Part shown: one piece after another, positions 1-5,027 of the stretch | How the letters are laid out: every line of letters begins with the position of its first letter | Position numbering within the stretch: position 1 is the first letter of the stretch | NCBI RefSeq assembly: GCF_014230465.1 | Contig: NZ_JAAXCY010000027.1 | Location: 1-7,999 of the forward strand | Reading direction: 5' to 3' | DNA length: 7,999 nt | Origin: Pseudomonas cremoris | GTDB taxonomy: Bacteria; Pseudomonadota; Gammaproteobacteria; Pseudomonadales; Pseudomonadaceae | The notes under the pieces: model-generated | Seen by the model: only the letters and a program-made list of their open reading frames with translations | Told to the model about the DNA's origin: nothing | Database searches by the model: none | Made by a program: the position numbers and the translations under genes

Positions 1-496
1 CTTTTTCACCTTTATAGTATTTTTTGTTCGGATATTTGGACGGCACCCTAATTGGATCAAGGTTGAATGTGTATTCATCTTCCTTAGTGAACCAAAGAAT
101 TGTCTCGTGTCTTCCTGACAATCGGTTCTTACAATGTAACCCGTGCTCAAAATGCCATATTATGCGGTTTCTTAGTTTTAGTCCGTGATCTTTGAATAGA
201 TGATAAAGAACTATGTCTAGCGGGAAAATTTCGCCCTTTTGGACATGATTACCGACCTGCCAGCATATTGAACCCTGCGGATGAAGCAAACGGACGCACT
301 CAGAAATTACTTGCGTTTGGCCACGTATATAATCCTCAAGAGATGAGCGTTTTTCGTATGACTTTCCGATGTTGTACGGAGGAGACGTAACGATCAGCTT
401 CATTGATTCGTTTTCTAAGCCCCGCATAAAAAGAAGATTGTCTTTATGTACAAGAACGGCGTCTTGGTTATCTGAATTCACTGTATTGGCTTTCAT
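1..496 (-). CDS. Beta-class DNA methyltransferase, N-terminal part (gene crosses the contig join)
   Basis: This is the first ~165 codons of a 285-aa type II modification methyltransferase; the rest is at 7511-7999, and bases 1-127 are duplicated there. The start is ATG at 496-494, preceded by GAGGTG about six bases upstream. Residues 37-41 are TSPPY (motif IV, the catalytic loop), followed by NIGKSYEK. The motif order, IV first and the AdoMet-binding motif I near the C-terminus, defines the beta class. SPPY favours N4-cytosine over N6-adenine methylation; this is family knowledge, not proof. Its role would be to protect RGATCY-type sites from the adjacent BglII/BstYI-like nuclease. The reading frame is continuous across the join by my translation (496 to 122, then 121 equals 7993). 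This end is AT-rich compared with the transfer genes. No helix-turn-helix extension is present, so no built-in repressor domain is evident. Confidence 0.93.
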   Translation of the reverse strand, partial: MKANTVNSDNQDAVLVHKDNLLFMRGLENESMKLIVTSPPYNIGKSYEKRSSLEDYIRGQTQVISECVRLLHPQGSICWQVGNHVQKGEIFPLDIVLYHLFKDHGLKLRNRIIWHFEHGLHCKNRLSGRHETILWFTKEDEYTFNLDPIRVPSKYPNKKYYKGEK

Positions 497-570
497 GGTC
501 ACCTCTGCGTATTACAAATATACGGCATTCTCTGCTAGAGATCCAGCACTTAGCCGAGCCGTGTGAGGTG
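497..570 (-). promoter_or_regulatory. Methyltransferase promoter/leader with a candidate self-target site
   Basis: Upstream of the ATG at 496, read on the minus strand, there is a ribosome site GAGGTG, a 5-bp-arm inverted repeat CGTAT...ATACG (508-524), and a -10-like TATATT inside that repeat (five of six). At the position where a -35 would lie is GGATCT (544-539), which fits RGATCY, the target predicted for the adjacent enzymes. The -35 match itself is poor. Methylation of this site could lower transcription of the methyltransferase gene; this is inference. Confidence 0.45.
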
Positions 571-734
571 TTCGTCGAATAACGGAACCGCTAGTCCTTG
601 TGGATCAACCGCCAATGCTGCTTCGGCAGGTCAAGCAGCAATCCGGAGGTGCCTAAGTGTCCCTCGGTATCATCCTGGTGATCGACGCAGCTATCAGGTA
701 CTGCTCGTAATGCAACACCGTCTTTCGCCCAGTC
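571..734. other. Intergenic region between the restriction module and the rep operon
   Basis: These 164 bases hold direct-repeat copy A, the hairpin at 616-640, and a small inverted repeat CCAGT-CTT-ACTGG (729-741) overlapping the stop of the helix-turn-helix gene. I see no gene and no hairpin with a T-run, so termination of the minus-strand rep operon is unexplained. Confidence 0.5.
603..620 (+). repeat. Flanking direct repeat, copy A
   Basis: GATCAACCGCCAATGCTG matches 17 of 18 bases with GATCAACCGCCAAGGCTG at 6406-6423. CGCTAGT precedes both, at 589-595 and 6393-6399, with gaps of seven and six bases. Going round the circle, the two copies enclose the 100-aa ORF, the endonuclease and the methyltransferase. 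An 8-bp-arm hairpin, TGCTGCTT...AAGCAGCA (616-640), overlaps this copy. Confidence 0.75.
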
Positions 735-1145
735 TTACTGGCGGAAGGCCCATTTTTTCCACCACGGCAGCGGTAGCTGCGGTGAATCTGGCACGCCTTC
801 GGGCGTGTCAGGTATGACAGATGGCACAGGATCAGGTTTGTGCTCGATCAAGCGCATCGCCTGGCGAAGTTCGGCGACTTCTTCCCGTAGAGCTTTCAAT
901 TCGGCCAAGATCAGGGCCGTGTCTTGTGTGCCAACACCAGTGCCAGCGTGTGCCGGTTTCTCAATCTCAGACTGTGCCACTGGGAGCAAAGTGCCATAGA
1001 CGCGGATTAGCTCAGACGTCTCCAATCGACGGGCGTTATCACCCTCAGGCGCCCAAGATAGACGGCCTTTAGACATATCCCGGTAGAGCGTTCGACGGCT
1101 CTTTCCGGTCAACTGCTGTGCCTCTTGGATAGTGTGCCACGCCAT
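735..1145 (-). CDS. Helix-turn-helix DNA-binding protein of the replication operon
   Basis: This is a 136-aa protein with an excisionase/MerR-like helix-turn-helix at about residues 5-31 (TIQEAQQLTGKSRRTLYRDM, then SKGRLSW). A probable coiled coil follows at about 77-101 (heptads in ILAELKALREEVAELRQAM), then a proline-rich linker and a Trp-rich basic end, PWWKKWAFRQ. The order DNA-binding domain, coiled coil, aromatic basic tail is common in accessory or regulatory proteins encoded beside plasmid initiators. A role in copy control, partition or regulation of the rep operon is inference. The start is ATG 1145-1143 with GAGGAG about nine bases upstream. It is the third gene of the minus-strand rep operon, 45 bases after the 57-aa ORF. 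No signal peptide is seen. The coiled coil suggests it works as an oligomer, and the tail could touch the membrane or a partner. The exact function is not established. Confidence 0.8.
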   Translation of the reverse strand: MAWHTIQEAQQLTGKSRRTLYRDMSKGRLSWAPEGDNARRLETSELIRVYGTLLPVAQSEIEKPAHAGTGVGTQDTALILAELKALREEVAELRQAMRLIEHKPDPVPSVIPDTPEGVPDSPQLPLPWWKKWAFRQ

Positions 1146-1190
1146 GTGTCACCGCTCCTCGATTTGGTGTGCCACTTTACTCGTGCTTAC

Positions 1191-1364
1191 CTAAACTGCG
1201 ATAAAGGAGGCGCGCATAAGCTGCGTTATCTGATGCTGTACATCCTCGCATGCTTCAAAGAAAGCCAATGGCGCATCCTCTGTGCCATCGTCCAGGATGC
1301 TTTCCATGTCATGGACCAGCGCCCCGAGTTGACGGAGATGCTGTTTAACGTCGGCTAGATTCAT
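1191..1364 (-). CDS. Small hypothetical protein (57 aa) overlapping the rep 3' end
   Basis: I do not recognise this protein. It starts at ATG 1364-1362 with GGAGA seven bases upstream, and the first 20 bases overlap the end of rep in another frame, an arrangement that suggests translational coupling. The sequence looks like two amphipathic helices joined by a short turn: about residues 2-26 (LADVKQHLRQLGALVHDMES), turn TEDAP, then about 32-53 (FFEACEDVQHQITQLMRASF). This helical-hairpin layout is like that of Rop, but I see no sequence match and do not claim homology. It lies between rep and the helix-turn-helix gene and reads in the same direction, so it is probably co-expressed with replication. 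An upstream in-frame extension to 1535 exists but lies wholly within rep and lacks the good ribosome site, so I rejected it. Confidence 0.65.
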   Translation of the reverse strand: MNLADVKQHLRQLGALVHDMESILDDGTEDAPLAFFEACEDVQHQITQLMRASFIAV

Positions 1365-1938
1365 TGTCAGTCTCCATATCTTGGATGTCAGAGCCCCTAA
1401 CGCGGGGCACTTCATCCCTTGTGACTGGCAATAATTCAGCTTGGTCCGGGGGAGGCAAATCGCCGGTAGATATCGGATGTTCGCCGGCCTGAAGAACGGG
1501 AACATGGCGCAACTCGACATTATCCCAGTCCTCAACAGGCCTCCCCTGATCGCTTTCGCTGACCACTACCTCGGCGTAGAACGACGCGTATCGCTTGCCG
1601 CTATGGTCCCGCCAAACGACCTTGGAGTTGATGACATAGCCGTTAGCTGTCCCGATTTTCACGATTTGGAGCCAGCGCTCTGACTCAAGTAGGCGAATGG
1701 CGTTATGTATCGCCGTTCTGCCGTAGTTGAGGATCTGGCAGAGAGTGGACTGGCTGATAACAATCGCGTTGGTCTTATTCATCCGCTCCGTCAGCAGCAT
1801 GAAGACTTGAAACGCGCTAGGGCTACGCCGAGACAATTCACGAATGTCTCGGATGTAACCACGGGTCAGCATGGCGAAATCAGCGGGGTCTTTTCTGATC
1901 TGTTTCAAGTGAACATATCCGTTCGGCCTGGTGAACAT
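1345..1938 (-). CDS. RepL-like plasmid replication initiator
   Basis: From ATG 1938-1936 this encodes 197 aa. It resembles the RepL replication/maintenance family: IRELSRRSPSAFQVFMLLTERM, then a winged helix-turn-helix (ISQSTLCQILNYGRTAIHNAIRLLESERWL), then the wing segment GTANGYVINSKVVW and KRYASFYAEVVVSE. The C-terminal third is polar, proline- and acid-rich, and looks disordered. The protein should bind its own origin or operator and start replication. The start is uncertain. A GTG at 2001 would add 21 residues but lies inside the upstream repeat array and has no ribosome site. ATG 1938 also lacks a Shine-Dalgarno sequence, but a candidate -10 (TATACT, 1951-1946) ends seven bases before it, which would give a leaderless message. 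Repeat copies at 1909 and 1931 lie within the first codons, so binding there could repress rep. It heads a three-gene minus-strand operon. Confidence 0.8.
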   Translation of the reverse strand: MFTRPNGYVHLKQIRKDPADFAMLTRGYIRDIRELSRRSPSAFQVFMLLTERMNKTNAIVISQSTLCQILNYGRTAIHNAIRLLESERWLQIVKIGTANGYVINSKVVWRDHSGKRYASFYAEVVVSESDQGRPVEDWDNVELRHVPVLQAGEHPISTGDLPPPDQAELLPVTRDEVPRVRGSDIQDMETDNESSRR

Positions 1939-2043
1939 GATGTTCAGTATATATGAACGCCGCGTGCGCACAAGATGTTCACTCAGATGGTAAATGTTCA
2001 CTCAGCTAGTGAACATATATGTTCACCCTAGAGTGAACATATC
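1909..2043. repeat. Iteron/operator array upstream of and into rep
   Basis: The octamer ATGTTCAC or its complement GTGAACAT occurs seven times: GTGAACAT at 1909, 1931, 2009 and 2033, and ATGTTCAC at 1975, 1994 and 2019 (first base). A degenerate copy, ATGTTCAG, is at 1940-1947. The arrangement includes an 18-bp perfect palindrome at 2009-2026 (GTGAACATATATGTTCAC), a 10-bp-arm inverted repeat at 2017-2042 with a six-base spacer, and a 12-bp direct repeat ATGTTCACTCAG at 1975-1986 and 1994-2005. Such arrays beside an initiator gene serve as origin iterons, as rep operators, or both. Here the likely binder is the winged-helix initiator, by inference. Confidence 0.85.
1946..1973 (-). promoter_or_regulatory. 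Candidate rep promoter
   Basis: On the minus strand there is a -35-like TTGTGC (1973-1968), a 16-base spacer and a -10-like TATACT (1951-1946), five of six matching consensus. Transcription would begin at or next to the ATG at 1938, leaving essentially no leader. This fits the missing ribosome site. The promoter lies inside the octamer array, so binding to flanking repeats would occlude it. The -35 match is weak, three of six. Confidence 0.4.
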
Positions 2044-2363
2044 AAGCAGGTCAAAAAATGGCTGCAGGCCACGTATTTACTGGTGTTCAGACTTTTTCGT
2101 CCAGAAGTGCCCTCTTTTTCTTTTAGGAGCGGGGCTAAGTGGTGCCGCCTGCGGCGCCACCGCTTGCGGTCTTGCAGGCTGCGATGAACGCAGCCGCCGA
2201 CCTCAGTCCGCGTTTAGCCTGTGATTTTGGTGTTGCTTCGAAAAACGTCAGAGACGATATGCTCTATCACGTCCAGGTCGTTCCAAATCGCTGGTCGGGT
2301 GCTTTTTCCGGCCAGGGATTTGGGACGGCCCGACAACGAGCGCAGCGAGGCGTCAGTCTGATA

Positions 2364-2394
2364 GTTATCCACGGAGCGAAGCGAGGTGGGTAAC
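2364..2394. promoter_or_regulatory. DnaA-box-like inverted repeat
   Basis: GTTATCCAC at 2364-2372 and GTGGGTAAC at 2386-2394 form an inverted repeat with one mismatch. The left arm contains TTATCCACG (2365-2373), eight of nine matching the DnaA box TTATCCACA. The 13-base GAGCGAAGCGAGG lies between and into the right arm. This suggests host DnaA participation in replication; it is a single box and could be chance. Confidence 0.4.
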
Positions 2395-2431
2395 TGTCCC
2401 AGACGGCTCGTTGGTGCTCTTTGCCCCGTAA

Positions 2432-2463
2432 CGGCGCAAAGCGCCGGGCGGCCATAGGCCGCC
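2432..2463. repeat. Two adjacent perfect hairpins
   Basis: CGGCGC-AAA-GCGCCG (2432-2446) is immediately followed by GGCGGCC-ATA-GGCCGCC (2447-2463). Both have complete pairing and three-base loops. A T-run follows only after about ten bases (2474-2480), so a rho-independent terminator in the plus direction is weak. Tandem hairpins of this kind also occur in single-strand origins and primosome sites. Function unassigned. Confidence 0.6.
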
Positions 2464-2684
2464 TGTAACTGATTTTTTTAACGGGAATTCGCGAGTTTGA
2501 GATCGTGCGAAGCAAGATCAAGCGCCGTTCCAGTCGCTGTGCGCCCGTCTTACACCGCACACAAACTCTAGGCCTTACACGGGCTGCTTCGCTCCTTCAC
2601 GGCGCTGGCTTACGCCCTGCGCGCTTCGCTTGCGTGTTAGACAGTGAAAGGGCTGTCATCCACTTCCACAACGTCCTTTGGCTC

Positions 2685-4238
2685 TCAGTCGTCACCCAGA
2701 TAGGTCGGGAGCCCTTCAGGGTATATCACTGGCCCATGCCGTGGTTTAGTCGCTTCCAACGACACCTGGCAGCGTCCAATCGGGTAGTCGCCCGCGAGAT
2801 TGATATAGCCCTGCAGATCGGGGAGGTTTTGAAGCTCGGAGGGCATCACGGCCTGTTCCCGCTGGAGCGATTCGGTGGACGATGCGCTTTGCCCTTTCGA
2901 GGTGCTGGACAACTTCCAGCGTTCGCGCTCGCCCAATTCTCGGGCCAGCTTTTCCGCTGTCTCGCCATCTACGGAACGCAAAATGAGCTTGTTCGAAAAG
3001 CAGTTGAGTAGCGTCGAGGCACGTTCCCTGCCGTAAGTGGACACGAGCTGACTGTAGGACTGGAAGGCTACGACCACACGCACGTTGCGTTTGCGGAGTT
3101 TGGTGGTGGCGGCAATCAAGCTGGCTAACTCTCCGAGCGTGTCCAGCTCGTCAATGATGATCCACGTGTTTTGCCCGCCTTCGGCGCGTTCAAGCCCCGC
3201 CGATACCAAAATATCCATCCAGCAGGCGATTAGATCGCGGGAGACGCCTAATTCGGACTCCTTGAACGGCACCCACAGCCAACGTGGATCAGTGCTTTGC
3301 ATATATTCGCGGAGGGAGAAGCCGCCGCCGCGCATGAACTGCCAGCATTGCAACACTGTGCCAAAAACCGAGCGAATATTGGTCAACAGGCGGTCACCAC
3401 CGTCTTGAGTCAAAACGCTGGACGAGGTGCCCGCAAGCAATGGTTGCAGGGCTTCGGCGCTGTAGCCGGTGGCGATCCGCAACAATTCGGCGTTATCGAC
3501 ATGGGTATTCATGCCCAAGTTAGCGAGCAGCTTTTGCGCCATTTCGTGCCATGCGCGCTCGCTGCCTTGGCCGTCCGGTACGACCGAACGTGTAATGCGC
3601 ATCCAGTCGTGCGATTCACGGATTTCGTTCACCAAGTTCCAGCCAAGCGAGCGTTTATCGAACGGCGACAGCACCAGGTCACCAGGTGCGCCGAATTCGG
3701 CCCCAAATTCGCCGCCGTTGTCGATAACAATGGCGCGATCACCACGCGCCCGAATGTCGGCCAGCAAGCCGCGCAGTGCGACCGACTTACCGGCCCCGGT
3801 GCTAGCCGTGATGGCGATGTGCAGGGCCTCATTGGCGGGTGGGATTGGCGTCTGTGCCAGCCTCACCCACCCGTCAAAAACGTTCTTGTCGTGGTATTTG
3901 GTCGGATCGCGGCGAAGGTCGTTTTCCGCCTTGCGCCATTCCGGAGTGACATTGCCGCGCTCATCGGTGCGGGTAATGCCCCGTGCCGTCAGTTCTAGTG
4001 CACACAGAAGGCTTGCCGAGGTGGAGAGTTCAACCCCCCTTACCACCTTGGGATCGCTGCGACCCTCTGGCAGATATTTTTCTATGAGGACTTTCACGAA
4101 TCCCAGCCCGTACCAGACGGCGGCGCCCATCACCGCCAGCTTGACCCAACCAGTCAGCGGGGTTGAAAAGCCTAGTTGCTGCGTCCAAGCCCACCAGACG
4201 AGCCAGATCAGTGCGAGGTAGCGCCAATGCCATTTCAT
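2685..4238 (-). CDS. Type IV coupling protein (TraD/TrwB/VirD4-like ATPase)
   Basis: This 517-aa protein is the inner-membrane ATPase that links a relaxosome to a type IV secretion channel. Two N-terminal membrane segments are at about residues 4-18 (WHWRYLALIWLVWWAW) and 32-52 (VKLAVMGAAVWYGLGFVKVL), the usual coupling-protein anchor. The Walker A motif ASTGAGKS is at 145-152 (the first glycine is replaced by Ala) and Walker B WIIIDE at 359-364, with QSYSQL at 393-398. The start ATG 4238-4236 has GGGAGG eight bases upstream and overlaps the previous stop as ATGA, which argues for coupling to the 115-aa gene. An upstream in-frame start at 4271 lacks this. Length is near that of TrwB (507). 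It is the last gene of the minus-strand mobilisation operon. Small mobilisable plasmids usually borrow a coupling protein; CloDF13 is a known exception. No other pore genes are present. Confidence 0.93.
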   Translation of the reverse strand: MKWHWRYLALIWLVWWAWTQQLGFSTPLTGWVKLAVMGAAVWYGLGFVKVLIEKYLPEGRSDPKVVRGVELSTSASLLCALELTARGITRTDERGNVTPEWRKAENDLRRDPTKYHDKNVFDGWVRLAQTPIPPANEALHIAITASTGAGKSVALRGLLADIRARGDRAIVIDNGGEFGAEFGAPGDLVLSPFDKRSLGWNLVNEIRESHDWMRITRSVVPDGQGSERAWHEMAQKLLANLGMNTHVDNAELLRIATGYSAEALQPLLAGTSSSVLTQDGGDRLLTNIRSVFGTVLQCWQFMRGGGFSLREYMQSTDPRWLWVPFKESELGVSRDLIACWMDILVSAGLERAEGGQNTWIIIDELDTLGELASLIAATTKLRKRNVRVVVAFQSYSQLVSTYGRERASTLLNCFSNKLILRSVDGETAEKLARELGERERWKLSSTSKGQSASSTESLQREQAVMPSELQNLPDLQGYINLAGDYPIGRCQVSLEATKPRHGPVIYPEGLPTYLGDD

Positions 4239-4582
4239 GGTTTGGCCTCCCGGCGATCTGAGCCTCTGCAAAGACCGCTCGCAGGGCCTCTAGATGTCCA
4301 TATGGGCAGTTCTAACGGAAAGTTGGGGGCTGTGCTTCGGTTCTTCAGTATTTGCGCATAGGTGGCCGTAGCGGTGCTTACGGCAGCGTGGTCAGTTATG
4401 GTCAATCCACGCTGCACTTGGAGCAAGTGCCCCTGCCAATTACGCAAATAGGTTATATGCGCCTCGTTTGGCTTTGCCTTTTTGCGTTCATCAGCTAAAT
4501 GCTGGGATGCCAGGGCCCTGACATTCCCTATGGTGCTAATGGCTGTTTCGTATTTGGCCAGTTCATCTCTTTCAAATGTCAT
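4235..4582 (-). CDS. Hypothetical mobilisation-operon protein (115 aa)
   Basis: I do not recognise this protein. It starts at ATG 4582-4580 with GGAGAGG eight bases upstream, and its TGA overlaps the coupling-protein ATG in an ATGA junction. The first 80 residues look mostly helical and charged (FERDELAKYETAISTIGNVRAL, then HLADERKKAKPNEAHITYLRNWQGHLL). The last 35 residues are irregular and rich in Pro, Ser, Arg and Gly. It has no signal peptide or membrane segment. Placed between the MobC-like protein and the coupling protein, it could be a relaxosome accessory factor or an adaptor that docks the relaxase on the coupling protein, as MobB-type proteins do in other systems. That role is inferred from position alone. 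Confidence 0.72.
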   Translation of the reverse strand: MTFERDELAKYETAISTIGNVRALASQHLADERKKAKPNEAHITYLRNWQGHLLQVQRGLTITDHAAVSTATATYAQILKNRSTAPNFPLELPIWTSRGPASGLCRGSDRREAKP

Positions 4583-4627
4583 ACGGCAGCCTCTCCATAG
4601 CTTTATGTATGTAACGCCATTGCCACC

Positions 4628-4879
4628 TCATAGTGTTTTATCCAGGGCGGCGAGCTCGTCGATCAGCGGCGCGAGGCGCCGCTGATCGACGTCTCGCTTC
4701 ACGGTGGCCTGAACCATGCTCAAGAGCCAATGGCGTATTTTTGCGTCCTTGCGCGCTTCGGCCAAAAGCATCCCGCCCAAAATGATTTTTTGCCCGTTTT
4801 CGAGCGCCCGGCTCTGATTACGAAGGCGAGCCAATTCGGCTTCCTTTTGTGCGATTTTTTGCTCTATCGTCAGCGCCAT
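4628..4879 (-). CDS. mobC: MobC / small TraD-like relaxosome accessory protein
   Basis: This 83-aa protein has an N-terminal coiled-coil-like segment (about residues 4-26, IEQKIAQKEAELARLRNQSRAL), then the block NGQKIILGGMLLAEARKD (about 28-45). That block recalls RRKVLVGAMILA in RSF1010 MobC and the KLIxLGGL block of the short TraD family. Such proteins bind at oriT and help the relaxase expose the nick site. The start ATG 4879-4877 has a near-perfect GAGGAGG about eight bases upstream. It is the first gene of the minus-strand mobilisation operon, divergent from the relaxase with oriT between them, exactly as in IncQ plasmids. Its 3' end contains a perfect 16-bp-arm hairpin (4657-4691) encoding part of DVDQRRLAPLIDEL. 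The stop is 45 bases before the next start. The family call is by motif and context. Confidence 0.78.
   Translation of the reverse strand: MALTIEQKIAQKEAELARLRNQSRALENGQKIILGGMLLAEARKDAKIRHWLLSMVQATVKRDVDQRRLAPLIDELAALDKTL
4657..4691. repeat. Perfect 16-bp-arm hairpin inside the mobC-like gene
   Basis: The 15-base arm GTCGATCAGCGGCGC (4658-4672) is followed by loop GAG and then the exact complement GCGCCGCTGATCGAC (4676-4690). One more C-G pair (4657/4691) extends the arms to 16 bp. It is wholly coding and ends 27 bases before the stop codon (stop included in the 4628-4630 triplet). No T-run follows on either strand, so it is not a standard terminator. It may be an mRNA stabiliser or attenuator between mobC and the downstream genes, or a DNA structure used in transfer or replication. 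Confidence 0.9.
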
Positions 4880-4945
4880 TTATCCCGCCTCCTCTCTTTC
4901 GGTCGTGCTACGATATCACGCAGCCAGAGAGCGAAGCGAACTGCA

Positions 4946-4976
4946 AAGTGCGCACTTACGGGTTGCTACGCAACCC
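4946..4976 (-). other. oriT: Predicted IncQ-like origin of transfer (oriT)
   Basis: Read on the minus strand, an inverted repeat GGGTTGC-GTA-GCAACCC (4976-4960) is followed at once by GTAAGTGCG (4959-4951) and then CACTTTG. RSF1010-type oriTs have the same plan: an inverted repeat, then GGTAAGTGCG, with the nick after the final G. The predicted nick is therefore between 4951 and 4950 on the minus strand. The nick region itself is a 12-bp palindrome, AAGTGCGCACTT (4946-4957). The site lies between the divergent mobC-like gene and the relaxase gene, the IncQ arrangement. The exact nick is inferred from this likeness. Confidence 0.78.
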
Positions 4977-5027
4977 AGTACGCCCTGCGGGGCTAAAGCA
5001 AAATCAAAAGCACAGGAATCAAGAGCC

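Larger units (their letters stand above)
2044..2684. other. Non-coding, hairpin-rich region; possible origin or single-strand initiation region
   Basis: I find no gene I can support here; open frames are rich in Arg, Pro and Ala and have no start signals. It holds structured DNA: an imperfect hairpin at 2141-2161 (8 of 9 pairs), two near-copies of GAGCG(C/A)AGCGAGG at 2338-2350 and 2374-2386, a DnaA-box-like TTATCCACG at 2365-2373, and two back-to-back perfect hairpins at 2432-2463. It lies between the rep control region and the 3' end of the coupling protein gene. A vegetative or single-strand origin is a reasonable guess, but nothing proves it. The 3' ends of the mobilisation transcripts must also fall here, yet I see no convincing hairpin directly followed by a T-run. 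Confidence 0.5.

Noticed and set aside
1..127. Direct terminal repeats as in a phage or linear element
   Set aside because: The repeat is exact, 127 bases long, and joining it restores a full methyltransferase, so it is a circular-assembly overlap.
369..566. Plus-strand frame of 65 codons upstream of the rep region
   Set aside because: It is antisense to the methyltransferase N-terminus that contains TSPPY; no start signal.
1365..1535. N-terminal extension of the 57-aa ORF
   Set aside because: It lies wholly inside rep, and the strong ribosome site is at 1364.
1939..2001. GTG start of rep at 2001
   Set aside because: It falls inside an octamer repeat, has no ribosome site, and the extra residues are just the translated repeats; it is kept as an alternative only.
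2464..2482. Rho-independent terminator after the hairpin at 2447-2463
   Set aside because: The T-run starts about ten bases beyond the stem, too far for a standard terminator.
2267..2560. Minus-strand open frame of 97 codons
   Set aside because: Arg/Pro-rich composition, no ribosome site, and it covers the hairpins and DnaA-like box; it looks like translated non-coding DNA.
3297..3998. Plus-strand frame of 233 codons opposite the coupling protein
   Set aside because: It is a shadow of the coupling protein gene, which has Walker motifs and a good start.
4905..5027. N-terminal extension of the relaxase from ATG 4905
   Set aside because: It would read through oriT, and the family's conserved start (AIFHC) begins at GTG 5028.
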